Origin: Candidatus Brocadiia bacterium
GTDB lineage: Bacteria > Planctomycetota > MHYJ01 > JACQXL01
Assembly: GCA_020062035.1 (NCBI GenBank)
Contig: JAGUXD010000036.1
Span: forward strand, 1-5,443
Length of the DNA: 5,443 nt
Direction: 5' to 3'
Shown one piece after another: positions 1 to 5,355 of the stretch. The stretch's first letter is position 1. Each line of letters starts with the position of its first letter. The notes beneath the pieces are model-generated. The model was not told the DNA's origin. It saw nothing but the letters and a program-made list of their open reading frames with translations, and did not search any database. A program made the translations under genes and the position numbers.

Positions 1-364
1 CGGCTAATGACTTATCTGCCAACGCGCTATTCTTTTGGTCTTCTGCAACCTTTTTGACATTTAATGCTTCCTCTCTGTCTTTTTCTGCAATTGCAACCCT
101 AGCCAGTGCCTCATCTTTTTCTTTTTGAGCAGCATCTACTTTCAATTTGTATTCATTTCTCGTTTTTTCGGCTTCCTCTTTCAATTTTAGAGCATTATCC
201 TTCTCGTCCTCTGCTGATTTCTTTTGTTTCAACGCTTCATTTCTTTGTTCATCTGCCAATATTCTATCTTCAATGGCTTTGTTGCGTTCGATAAATACTA
301 ATAAAATTCCCACCATTGCAGAGAGTAGTCCTAATATAATTAACCCATATAATATATTTTTCAT
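1..364 (-). CDS. Membrane-anchored coiled-coil protein, 3' end missing (runs off the left edge)
   Basis: The reverse strand is open from an ATG at 364 to the left edge, giving the first 121 codons of a longer protein. An in-frame TAA three codons upstream of this ATG rules out an earlier start. An AAAGGAG ribosome-binding site lies at 379-385, a rather long 14 nt from the ATG; the alternative Met17 would cut the membrane helix. Residues about 4-25 form one hydrophobic segment (start MKNILYGLIILGLL) with Lys2 before it and Glu-Arg after it, so it reads as an uncleaved signal anchor. From about residue 37 the chain is highly charged and almost free of Pro and Gly, with a strict 14-residue period (units such as AEDEKDNALKLKEE and AEKDREEALNVKKV), which is a two-heptad coiled-coil pattern. 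I do not recognise a specific family. Similar A-E-K-rich helices occur as stalks in many bacterial signalling and envelope proteins, so any function depends on the missing C-terminal part. Confidence 0.8.
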   Translation of the reverse strand, partial: MKNILYGLIILGLLSAMVGILLVFIERNKAIEDRILADEQRNEALKQKKSAEDEKDNALKLKEEAEKTRNEYKLKVDAAQKEKDEALARVAIAEKDREEALNVKKVAEDQKNSALADKSLA

Positions 365-387
365 AATTACTTATCAGTCTCCTTTCA

Positions 388-403
388 ATTTAGTTTACTA
401 AAT
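388..403. promoter_or_regulatory. 16-bp palindrome over the -10 element, possible operator
   Basis: ATTTAG (388-393) and CTAAAT (398-403) are perfect inverted arms around TTTA, so the dyad covers the whole proposed -10 hexamer. A repressor bound here would block the promoter of the coiled-coil gene. In such AT-rich DNA a short dyad can arise by chance, and I recognise no known regulator for it. Confidence 0.25.
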
Positions 404-419
404 AAAATAATAAAGTCAA
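392..419 (-). promoter_or_regulatory. Candidate sigma-70 promoter of the coiled-coil gene
   Basis: On the reverse strand, TTGACT (414-419) is followed after 16 bp by TAAACT (392-397): 5 of 6 and 4 of 6 matches to the consensus. Predicted transcription would begin near 385, leaving a leader of about 20 nt that starts at the AAAGGAG site. It lies in the 73-bp gap after the amrS stop, so the coiled-coil gene may be transcribed on its own rather than only by read-through. I see no terminator hairpin in this gap. Confidence 0.45.
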
Positions 420-437
420 GAATTTATGTAAAAAATA

Positions 438-1565
438 TTATTTTTTTTCAATATTCCAGATTCCAGTAATAATAGTAGAACAATCGGGACATTTATTGCT
501 ATTTTTTAGCAGGTTTTCTTCAATATGATAGCCAACTCGTTTAATCAGAACTTTCTGGCACGACGGGCAATAGGTTGATTCTGCATAGTGGGTCGCAACA
601 TTGCCGAGATAAACAAATTTCAGTCCTGATTCACGAGCCGTCTGATAAATATTTTCTAATGTTTTTACCGCTGTTACAGGAAGATTGGTTAGTTTATACA
701 TCGGGCAAAAACGGGAAAAATGAACCGGCACATCATCACCCAGGTCATTTTTTATCCATCGGCACATTTCTTTGATTTCTTTAGCATTATCGTTAAGCGT
801 CGGAATAACTAACACTACTATTTCAAAATGTATTTTTAATTCCTTAAGAAGAAGTAAAGTATCCAGAACCGCTTGTAAAGAACCATTACAATATTTTTGA
901 TAAAACTCTTCAGTGAAGCCCTTGAGGTCTATTTTGACCGCGCTGAGTTGAGCGCATAACTTCTGAAATGGCTCTTTGTTAATAAAACCGTTGGAGACCA
1001 TTACGCTATGGATTCCGTGCTTTCGGGCTAATTGGGCGATATCATACATATACTCATAAAAAACAATTGGCTCTCCATAAGTAAATGCAATAACAGGTAT
1101 TTTCTTTGTCTTGGCTTCTTCTACGATATCTGTTGGTGATAGATTAAAATACTTTATTTCCTCTGGCTTGGCTTGAGAAATATGCCAGTTCTGACAGAAC
1201 TTGCAGCTGAAATTACAACCAGCAGTTGCTAAAGAATAGGTCTGCACACCGGGCAAGAAATGATAAAAGGGTTTTTTTTCTATCGGGTCAATATTTATAG
1301 CGCAGGGTCTGGAATAAACCAAACTATAATAAAAGCCGTTATCATTCAGTTTATTGCCACAATAGCCCCTGCCCTGATTGACAATCCGACAGTGCTTCGG
1401 ACAGATTAAACACTGGACAACCCCATCCTGAAGTTTCTTATAAAAAGAGACCTCTCTAAGTCCATCGTTTGGCTTATCAGATGATAATGCATAATCACTG
1501 TTGAGAAAAGATAAGGCAGTGCAAGTTCCGATGGCTTTTAAGAATTGTCGTCTATTTATTACCAT
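438..1565 (-). CDS. amrS: AmmeMemoRadiSam system radical SAM enzyme with a twin-arginine signal
   Basis: This 375-residue protein is the radical SAM member of the AmmeMemoRadiSam system, related to pyruvate formate-lyase activating enzymes; the reaction and substrate are not known to me. The CxxxCxxC motif that holds the 4Fe-4S cluster is at Cys117, Cys121 and Cys124 (GCNFSCKFCQNW), preceded by the family signature DPIEKKPFYHFLPG (residues 93-106), and TYGEP at 162-166 occupies the SAM-binding GGE-type position. An N-terminal cysteine set (52, 55, 59, 69) and a C-terminal ribbon of two CPxC pairs (333/336, 359/362) suggest extra metal sites, as is usual in this family. The unusual part is the N-terminus: NRRQFLK at 4-10 followed by a mildly hydrophobic stretch to about residue 28 is a twin-arginine export signal, and no internal ATG, GTG or TTG just after it would give a form without it. 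The start is 5 nt after the stop of the upstream amrB-amrA fusion and has only a weak GGAA site (1574-1577), so translation is probably coupled to that gene. Confidence 0.93.
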   Translation of the reverse strand: MVINRRQFLKAIGTCTALSFLNSDYALSSDKPNDGLREVSFYKKLQDGVVQCLICPKHCRIVNQGRGYCGNKLNDNGFYYSLVYSRPCAINIDPIEKKPFYHFLPGVQTYSLATAGCNFSCKFCQNWHISQAKPEEIKYFNLSPTDIVEEAKTKKIPVIAFTYGEPIVFYEYMYDIAQLARKHGIHSVMVSNGFINKEPFQKLCAQLSAVKIDLKGFTEEFYQKYCNGSLQAVLDTLLLLKELKIHFEIVVLVIPTLNDNAKEIKEMCRWIKNDLGDDVPVHFSRFCPMYKLTNLPVTAVKTLENIYQTARESGLKFVYLGNVATHYAESTYCPSCQKVLIKRVGYHIEENLLKNSNKCPDCSTIITGIWNIEKK

Positions 1566-1570
1566 AAATA

Positions 1571-3124
1571 CTATTCCGAAAATACTTGAGCGGTAAAGAC
1601 GAGGAATTCCGCATCTTTACGCCAGGCATCTTTTGGCAGTCCTGCTTTTTCAGAGAGATGATTGAGCATTTCTTCGCGTGTCCATCCTTGCTCAGGTGCG
1701 ACCTGCGGCAAAAATACCGCACTGGCATTTCCTTTTATCAGATAGACTCCGTGTTCACCAACCACAATCTCTTCAGGTCCTTTTACTTTTCTCATCGGCG
1801 AAAGGACTGAAATCTCTATGTTAAGTTCTTTTTCTTCATCTAAAGTAACCGGTGAAAATCGCCAATCTTTTACTGCAGAATTTATCGTCTGTTCAATTAC
1901 CCCTTCATATAAAGGTTTAGGTTCAAAGATAGAGCCGATGCATCCGCGCAGATGCCCGTGTTTCTTGAGAGTAACAAAAACCCCTCTCTTTTCTAATAAC
2001 CTTGAGGTCAGTTTCTTATCATCTACTTTGGGTGTTTTCTGTGATTTAAGATAGAGCCGGATTGTTTCTCGGCTTAAGGCAAGCAGTGTCTTTTGTTCTG
2101 TTTCATCTAATTTATCTTTGATATTATCCACCTCCTGCAGAATAAAACAGATTGATGCATAACTTACTGAATGACGATAATCACCTGTTAAATCGCCAGA
2201 AGTATAATAATTAAGTAAGACGCCTTTGCTTGTAATACCTTCCTTTTTTAATAAATGAAGTAAAAGCAGAATAGGTTTATATCCACAAATAGTTGCCCCT
2301 GTAGAATTAATATATCTATGAAATCCTTCAGGTGAAATATTGATAATTTCTGTTATTGCTCCATCATCAAGTTTCTTAATATTATCTTTCAGATTATCCC
2401 TGAAAGGCACATAACCAAAACTCTCACCGTAGTGTGTAAAATCAGAACTGATTATGAGAAGGGTTTTATCATCAATAATTCTGTTTATGGCTGACGCAGT
2501 TTGGGAATAATTTTCTATTTCGCCCACAATAAGAGGCACTATTTTATACCCAGATAAAACACTCTGTAAAAAAGGCAGTTGAATTTCTAATGAATGTTCT
2601 TCTGAATCAGCCGCTTTTTGATAACTGAATAATTGTTTATTCCCAAGCAAGGTCTCACATGCTGATGTGTCTATTTCTACTAAACCTAACGGAGTTTGAT
2701 AATGAGTTGCTTTAGAAACCGAGACCCCTCTAAATCCGACATAATGGCTTGGTCCGATAATGATTACTTTCTTAAAAGGCTTATCTTTTATTAAAGAATA
2801 ACCGTATGCGGCACACTGGCCTGAATATTGATGACCTGCGTGCGGCACTATTAAACTAAAGGGCCTGAGGCTTTTTACCTCATCGTCTAATTTCACATTA
2901 CTTAAATATTTTCCTATTTCTCTTTTTAATGCCTTGGGCTCACCTTCATACCAACTACCTGCTTTAGCCGATTCTCTGATATCCATAATTTGTTCCTCCT
3001 TGCCTGCCGTAGTTTCAACATAAGCGGCTTCACCATGAGTGTAACGAACGGGTTTATCAGCCACCTTATCGCACCCAGAAATGAGAATAAAAAGAATGAT
3101 ACCAATCATGAAATATTTTACCAT
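1571..3124 (-). CDS. amrBA: Memo-AMMECR1 fusion lipoprotein (AmmeMemoRadiSam proteins B and A in one chain)
   Basis: This 517-residue protein joins two domains that are often separate. Residues about 47-330 are a Memo domain, which has the fold of class III extradiol dioxygenases: PHAGHQYSG (His95), GPSHYVG (His127), EEHSLEIQLPF (176-186), SSDFTHYG (Asp228, His231) and TICGYKP (Cys280) match the positions lining the presumed metal pocket of human MEMO1. Residues about 342-515 are an AMMECR1 domain, with LRGCIG (392-397), DWRFSPVT (420-427) and FLPQVAPEQGW (471-481). The biochemical role of neither domain is established to my knowledge. The N-terminus is a bacterial lipoprotein signal: MVKYF, a hydrophobic core, then the lipobox ISGC with Cys18 as the lipidated residue and Asp at +2, which in enterobacteria retains lipoproteins in the inner membrane. 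A flexible stretch (19-46) leads into the Memo domain. A second in-frame start at 2986 (Met47) has a far better ribosome-binding site and would give a 471-residue soluble form. The gene is first in an operon with amrS. Confidence 0.93.
   Translation of the reverse strand: MVKYFMIGIILFILISGCDKVADKPVRYTHGEAAYVETTAGKEEQIMDIRESAKAGSWYEGEPKALKREIGKYLSNVKLDDEVKSLRPFSLIVPHAGHQYSGQCAAYGYSLIKDKPFKKVIIIGPSHYVGFRGVSVSKATHYQTPLGLVEIDTSACETLLGNKQLFSYQKAADSEEHSLEIQLPFLQSVLSGYKIVPLIVGEIENYSQTASAINRIIDDKTLLIISSDFTHYGESFGYVPFRDNLKDNIKKLDDGAITEIINISPEGFHRYINSTGATICGYKPILLLLHLLKKEGITSKGVLLNYYTSGDLTGDYRHSVSYASICFILQEVDNIKDKLDETEQKTLLALSRETIRLYLKSQKTPKVDDKKLTSRLLEKRGVFVTLKKHGHLRGCIGSIFEPKPLYEGVIEQTINSAVKDWRFSPVTLDEEKELNIEISVLSPMRKVKGPEEIVVGEHGVYLIKGNASAVFLPQVAPEQGWTREEMLNHLSEKAGLPKDAWRKDAEFLVFTAQVFSE
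2984..3001 (-). promoter_or_regulatory. Perfect internal Shine-Dalgarno and second start of amrBA (Met47)
   Basis: On the reverse strand AAGGAGG (2995-3001) is followed by an 8-nt spacer and then ATG (2984-2986), in frame with the fusion gene. This is the strongest ribosome-binding site in the window, and the encoded MDIRESAKAGSWY is where Memo homology begins. Start here skips the lipoprotein signal. It may be a working second start, or the original start of a cytoplasmic ancestor to which the signal sequence was later added. Confidence 0.6.
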
Positions 3125-3136
3125 AATATATTATCC

Positions 3137-3165
3137 ATTATAATATTTTACTATTGACTTGTCAA
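3137..3165 (-). promoter_or_regulatory. Perfect-consensus sigma-70 promoter of the amrBA-amrS operon
   Basis: On the reverse strand TTGACA (3160-3165), a 17-bp spacer and TATAAT (3137-3142) match the housekeeping consensus at every position with optimal spacing. It lies in the 58-bp gap behind thiL, with its -35 box only 17 bp after the thiL stop codon. Transcription should begin near 3130, just 6 nt before the ATG at 3124, so the long form would be read from an almost leaderless mRNA. TTGAC-TT-GTCAA (3154-3165, plus strand) is a perfect dyad over the -35 box and could be an operator. Confidence 0.8.
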
Positions 3166-3182
3166 GTAGATTTATCGCATAG

Positions 3183-4115
3183 TTAAAAATGCCTGAATCC
3201 TGTGGGTGTTAACCGAGTAATCTGTCCCTGCCGGGTGCATAGCCGAATACCTTTTGGTTTCTGTGCCAGTCCTATTATGCTAATAGGTGTGTTCTTTAAT
3301 TCCTTGTCTTTGATAATCTCCATTGCCTCCTCTAATGGGGCAGTAAAGAGCAACTCAAAATCCTCGCCATCTGTCAGCGCGTGATATAAGGAGGATTTTC
3401 TATCCTGTCTGGATAATTTTTCAGCATCCTGACTTATCGGAATACTCACTTCATCCAACGTGGCGCCGACTTTGCCTGCCTCTAAGATATGTCTCAAATC
3501 CTGTAATAAGCCATCAGAAATATCAATCATACTGGTTATCTTATAACGTTCAGTAAGAATTTTCGCCTCCTCCAGACGCGGCATAAAACTAAGATGCTTA
3601 CCTAAAATACTACCTCCTAATCTGTCAGTAACTAATATTGCATCTCCTACAGAAACACCTGAACGGGTAGCGGGTGCAAGTTTATTTCTCACGGCTAATA
3701 AAGTAGAAGTAATGGTCAAATGACCTCTGGTTGCGGATAAATCACCTCCGATTATTTGTACACCGAATCTTTTACAGATACGATGCATCCCCTTGAATAA
3801 GTTGTGAGTAAATGATGGTTTCCTGAATTTCTTCGGTAGTGCGACAGAAATCAGGGCATATCTTCGTTCAAAACCGCCGCCCATTGCCGCAAGGTCACTC
3901 AAAGAAACCGCCACTGATTTATAGCCAATTTTTTCTGCAGGTGTGTCAGAAAGAAAATCTATACCTTCTATAATGGTATCTATAGTAGCGTATAACAGAT
4001 TATCATCTGGTAATTTTATCACAGCGCAATCATCACCAGAACCGATTATAACATCTGAGCGATACTTAAGGTGTTTTTGAATCCACTTGATATAGCCAAA
4101 TTCTGTTTCTTTCAT
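3183..4115 (-). CDS. thiL: Thiamine-monophosphate kinase
   Basis: ThiL uses ATP to phosphorylate thiamine monophosphate to thiamine diphosphate, the last step of cofactor synthesis, in the cytoplasm. The 310 residues are close to the usual length of about 320. In order, the sequence shows the metal- and ATP-binding GSGDDCAV (25-32), DTIIEGIDF (46-54), the hallmark SLSDLAAMG (71-79), IIGGDLSATRGHLTITST (121-138), MIDISDGLLQDL (196-207) and ALTDGEDFELLF (246-257), all expected of the PurM/SelD/ThiL superfamily. DFLS replaces the HF that I recall in many ThiL proteins after EG(I/V), a small variation. The ATG at 4115 fits the normal N-terminus (KETEFGYIKW), but there is no visible ribosome-binding site: an inverted-repeat element begins only 11 nt upstream. 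The adjacent nitroreductase reads the same way, 96 bp upstream, and the two may be co-transcribed; no separate promoter is obvious. Confidence 0.95.
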   Translation of the reverse strand: MKETEFGYIKWIQKHLKYRSDVIIGSGDDCAVIKLPDDNLLYATIDTIIEGIDFLSDTPAEKIGYKSVAVSLSDLAAMGGGFERRYALISVALPKKFRKPSFTHNLFKGMHRICKRFGVQIIGGDLSATRGHLTITSTLLAVRNKLAPATRSGVSVGDAILVTDRLGGSILGKHLSFMPRLEEAKILTERYKITSMIDISDGLLQDLRHILEAGKVGATLDEVSIPISQDAEKLSRQDRKSSLYHALTDGEDFELLFTAPLEEAMEIIKDKELKNTPISIIGLAQKPKGIRLCTRQGQITRLTPTGFRHF

Positions 4116-4126
4116 AACATAAATAG

Positions 4127-4206
4127 AACCACAGATTACACAGAGGAGCGTATAGATGTTCTAATCCCTATGCTCTATGCTATCCTAATCTGTGTAATCT
4201 GTGGTT
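4127..4206. repeat. Inverted-repeat element filling the nitroreductase-thiL gap (AACCACAGAT family, copy 1)
   Basis: An 18-bp perfect inverted repeat, AACCACAGATTACACAGA at 4127-4144 and its complement at 4189-4206, encloses 44 bases. The inside carries a weaker second pairing (GAGCGTATAG against CTATGCTCTATG) and a short direct repeat CTATGCT-CTATGCT, so the element could fold into one long interrupted hairpin. It starts 5 bases after the nitroreductase stop codon and ends 11 bases before the thiL ATG. Related sequences recur at 4768-4854 and 5092-5101, so this is a dispersed repeat rather than a gene-specific site. It lacks a T-run, so I do not call it a terminator. Confidence 0.85.
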
Positions 4207-4211
4207 ACAAT

Positions 4212-4736
4212 TTAGCCCTTAGGCGACTGGTCGTAGAACACGATCTCTTCCAGTGCTTTACGTGGCTTCGGCTTTGGTTCGCCATCAGCATACCCCACCG
4301 GCGTCAGTCCAACTACCCTGAGATGTTCAGGTATCTTCATTACCTTTTTTACTTCTTTCTCATCAAAAGCGCCAATCCAGCAGGTTCCTAATCCCTCCAC
4401 TGTAGCGGCTAACATCAGATGGTCAAAGGCAATTGCCAAATCAATCGCCCAACTTTTCATATAGTTCCCTTGTTTTTGGTATGACTCATCTTCATTAGCA
4501 CAACCGATAATGACAACCGGAGCCTCTGCAATAAATATCTGGTCCCTGCAGGGTTTTACCAGTTGCTTCTTGAGATTCTCATCACGTACTACGATAAACC
4601 GCCAGGGCTGACCATTCTTGCCTGACGGCGCCAGATGCGCCGCATCCAAGACGCGGGTCAACACCTCGTCGCTGATTGCACCAGGCTTATATTTTCTGAT
4701 ACTGTGCCTCTTTTTTATTACCTCATAAAAATCCAT
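4212..4736 (-). CDS. Nitroreductase family FMN oxidoreductase
   Basis: This 174-residue protein belongs to the small nitroreductase-type flavin enzymes, which work as dimers with FMN and use NAD(P)H; the substrate cannot be told from sequence. The N-terminal RHSIRKY (10-16) supplies the arginines and serine that hold the FMN phosphate, APSGKNGQPW (36-45) is the second flavin-binding block, and GLGTCWIGAF (115-124) is the C-terminal flavin motif. The end, GYADGEPKPKPRKALEEIVFYD, is typical of short single-domain members, so the protein looks complete. The ATG at 4736 is well supported by AAAGGGA (4744-4750) with a 7-nt spacer. A short palindrome, TTTCTT-TT-AAGAAA (4748-4761), overlaps that site and might affect expression. 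No convincing promoter is seen; the upstream DNA is a repeat element. The gene precedes thiL in the direction of transcription, but I infer no shared pathway. Confidence 0.92.
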   Translation of the reverse strand: MDFYEVIKKRHSIRKYKPGAISDEVLTRVLDAAHLAPSGKNGQPWRFIVVRDENLKKQLVKPCRDQIFIAEAPVVIIGCANEDESYQKQGNYMKSWAIDLAIAFDHLMLAATVEGLGTCWIGAFDEKEVKKVMKIPEHLRVVGLTPVGYADGEPKPKPRKALEEIVFYDQSPKG

Positions 4737-4767
4737 AGTTACATCCCTTTCTTTTAAGAAAATTATT

Positions 4768-4854
4768 AACCACAGAGAAACGCAGATAATTTGGAATAAA
4801 TCCGTGTTTATCAGCCCCGATGCCCCGATGAAATCGGGGTCGTGGTCTGTGGTT
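4768..4854. repeat. AACCACAGA inverted repeat, copy 2, with a hairpin inserted in one arm
   Basis: AACCACAGA (4768-4776) and TCTGTGGTT (4846-4854) are inverted ends. Next to the left end lies AAACGCAGATAA, whose complement resembles the AATCCGTGTTTATC at 4799-4812, so the right arm of the ancestral repeat seems split into 4799-4812 and 4846-4854. Between them sit two tandem CCCCGATG copies (4815-4830), the second forming a 7-bp hairpin with ATCGGGG (4833-4839) around a GAA loop. A T-rich tract (4857-4867) follows on the plus strand, so it could also act as a weak rightward terminator. Confidence 0.65.
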
Positions 4855-4934
4855 GCATTTTTATTTTATAGTTTCTTTCTTATGAAGTCAATAAATATCA
4901 AACGGGTTTTCTTTTTTCTTCCTGTAAACGAATT

Positions 4935-4963
4935 ACGAATCATTCGTCCGCCCTTGGCGGACG
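4935..4963. repeat. Two overlapping palindromes
   Basis: ACGAAT-C-ATTCGT (4935-4947) is a perfect 13-bp palindrome. Its last three bases begin a second one, CGTCCGCC-CTT-GGCGGACG (4945-4963), an 8-bp GC-rich stem with a 3-nt loop. The two could form alternative or side-by-side hairpins. Neither is followed by a T-run, so a terminator role is not supported. The GC-rich stem resembles dispersed TCCGCC/GGCGGA repeats seen in other environmental genomes. Confidence 0.6.
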
Positions 4964-5059
4964 GGCCGTTGTCGGGTGACACACACCTTAAAAAAATCGG
5001 TCTGGATAAGCGGTAACGAAACCCGTATCATCTAACGAATATCATTCAACGAAATACCC

Positions 5060-5112
5060 AGCACCCTGATGGACATCGGGGTGCTTGGTTCATCTGTGGT
5101 TTTATTTTTCTT
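5060..5112. repeat. Strong hairpin joined to CTGTGGTT repeat fragment (copy 3)
   Basis: AGCACCCTGAT (5060-5070) pairs with ATCGGGGTGCT (5075-5085) over 11 positions, with one G-T wobble and a GGAC tetraloop. Seven bases later comes CTGTGGTT (5094-5101) and a T-rich tract (5098-5109). The same order, ATCGGGG then TCTGTGGTT then a T-rich tract, occurs at 4833-4867, so the two blocks look like diverged copies of one compound repeat. The plus-strand hairpin is too far from the T-tract for a classic terminator. Confidence 0.6.
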
Positions 5113-5158
5113 GATTGCATCTGGAGATTATGTTTACCATGGTCTACCCATCTGTCAA

Positions 5159-5339
5159 GTAGACTGTATAGGAAACAGTGTAGGATACAGTATGGGATAC
5201 TGTGTGGGATACTGTGTGGGATACAGTGTGGGATACTGTGTGGGATACTCTGTAGGATACAGTGTAGGATACTGTATAGGATACTGTGTAGAATACAGTA
5301 TTGGATACAGTGGGGAATACAGTATCCCCCACAATATCC
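5159..5339. repeat. 12-bp tandem array of near-palindromic GGATACWGTGTG units
   Basis: Fourteen 12-bp units run without a gap from 5159 to 5326. The consensus is GGATAC, then A or T, then GTGTG or GTGTA; the first units are the most degenerate. The core ATACWGTAT is its own complement apart from the central A/T, which changes between units in no fixed order (7 T, 7 A by my count). At the right end the flank switches from GG to CC: GGGGAATAC-A-GTATCCCC (5312-5329) is nearly palindromic, and CCCACAATATCC (5328-5339) is an inverted unit. The units are contiguous without spacers, so this is not a CRISPR array. A 12-bp period has no stops in several frames, which explains the long repetitive frames on both strands. 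Confidence 0.92.
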
Positions 5340-5355
5340 CCCCTCTATGAGAATA

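Noticed and set aside
106..401. Two plus-strand frames with hydrophobic, Phe- and Leu-rich products
   Set aside because: They are antisense to the coiled-coil gene, whose charged A-E-K repeat and AAAGGAG site are clear; the plus frames are its shadow.
400..437. Terminator after amrS
   Set aside because: There are T-runs on the minus strand after the stop codon but no hairpin before them.
1515..1530. Cys15 of the radical SAM protein as a Tat lipoprotein lipobox
   Set aside because: The preceding residues (IGT) do not fit a lipobox and too little hydrophobic sequence lies between the arginines and Cys15.
3154..3159. Plus-strand TTGACT as the -35 of a divergent promoter
   Set aside because: It is the other half of the dyad at the amrBA promoter; no rightward gene follows, only antisense thiL.
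4804..5016. Plus-strand frame of 70 codons beginning MFISPDAPMKSG
   Set aside because: It starts inside a repeat arm, has no ribosome-binding site, spans several hairpins and its product resembles nothing known to me.
5060..5085. Rho-independent terminator
   Set aside because: The stem is strong, but the T-rich tract starts 12 or more bases later on the plus strand, and the minus strand has no T-run after it.
5159..5339. CRISPR array
   Set aside because: Units are 12 bp, contiguous and without spacers, and there are no cas genes.
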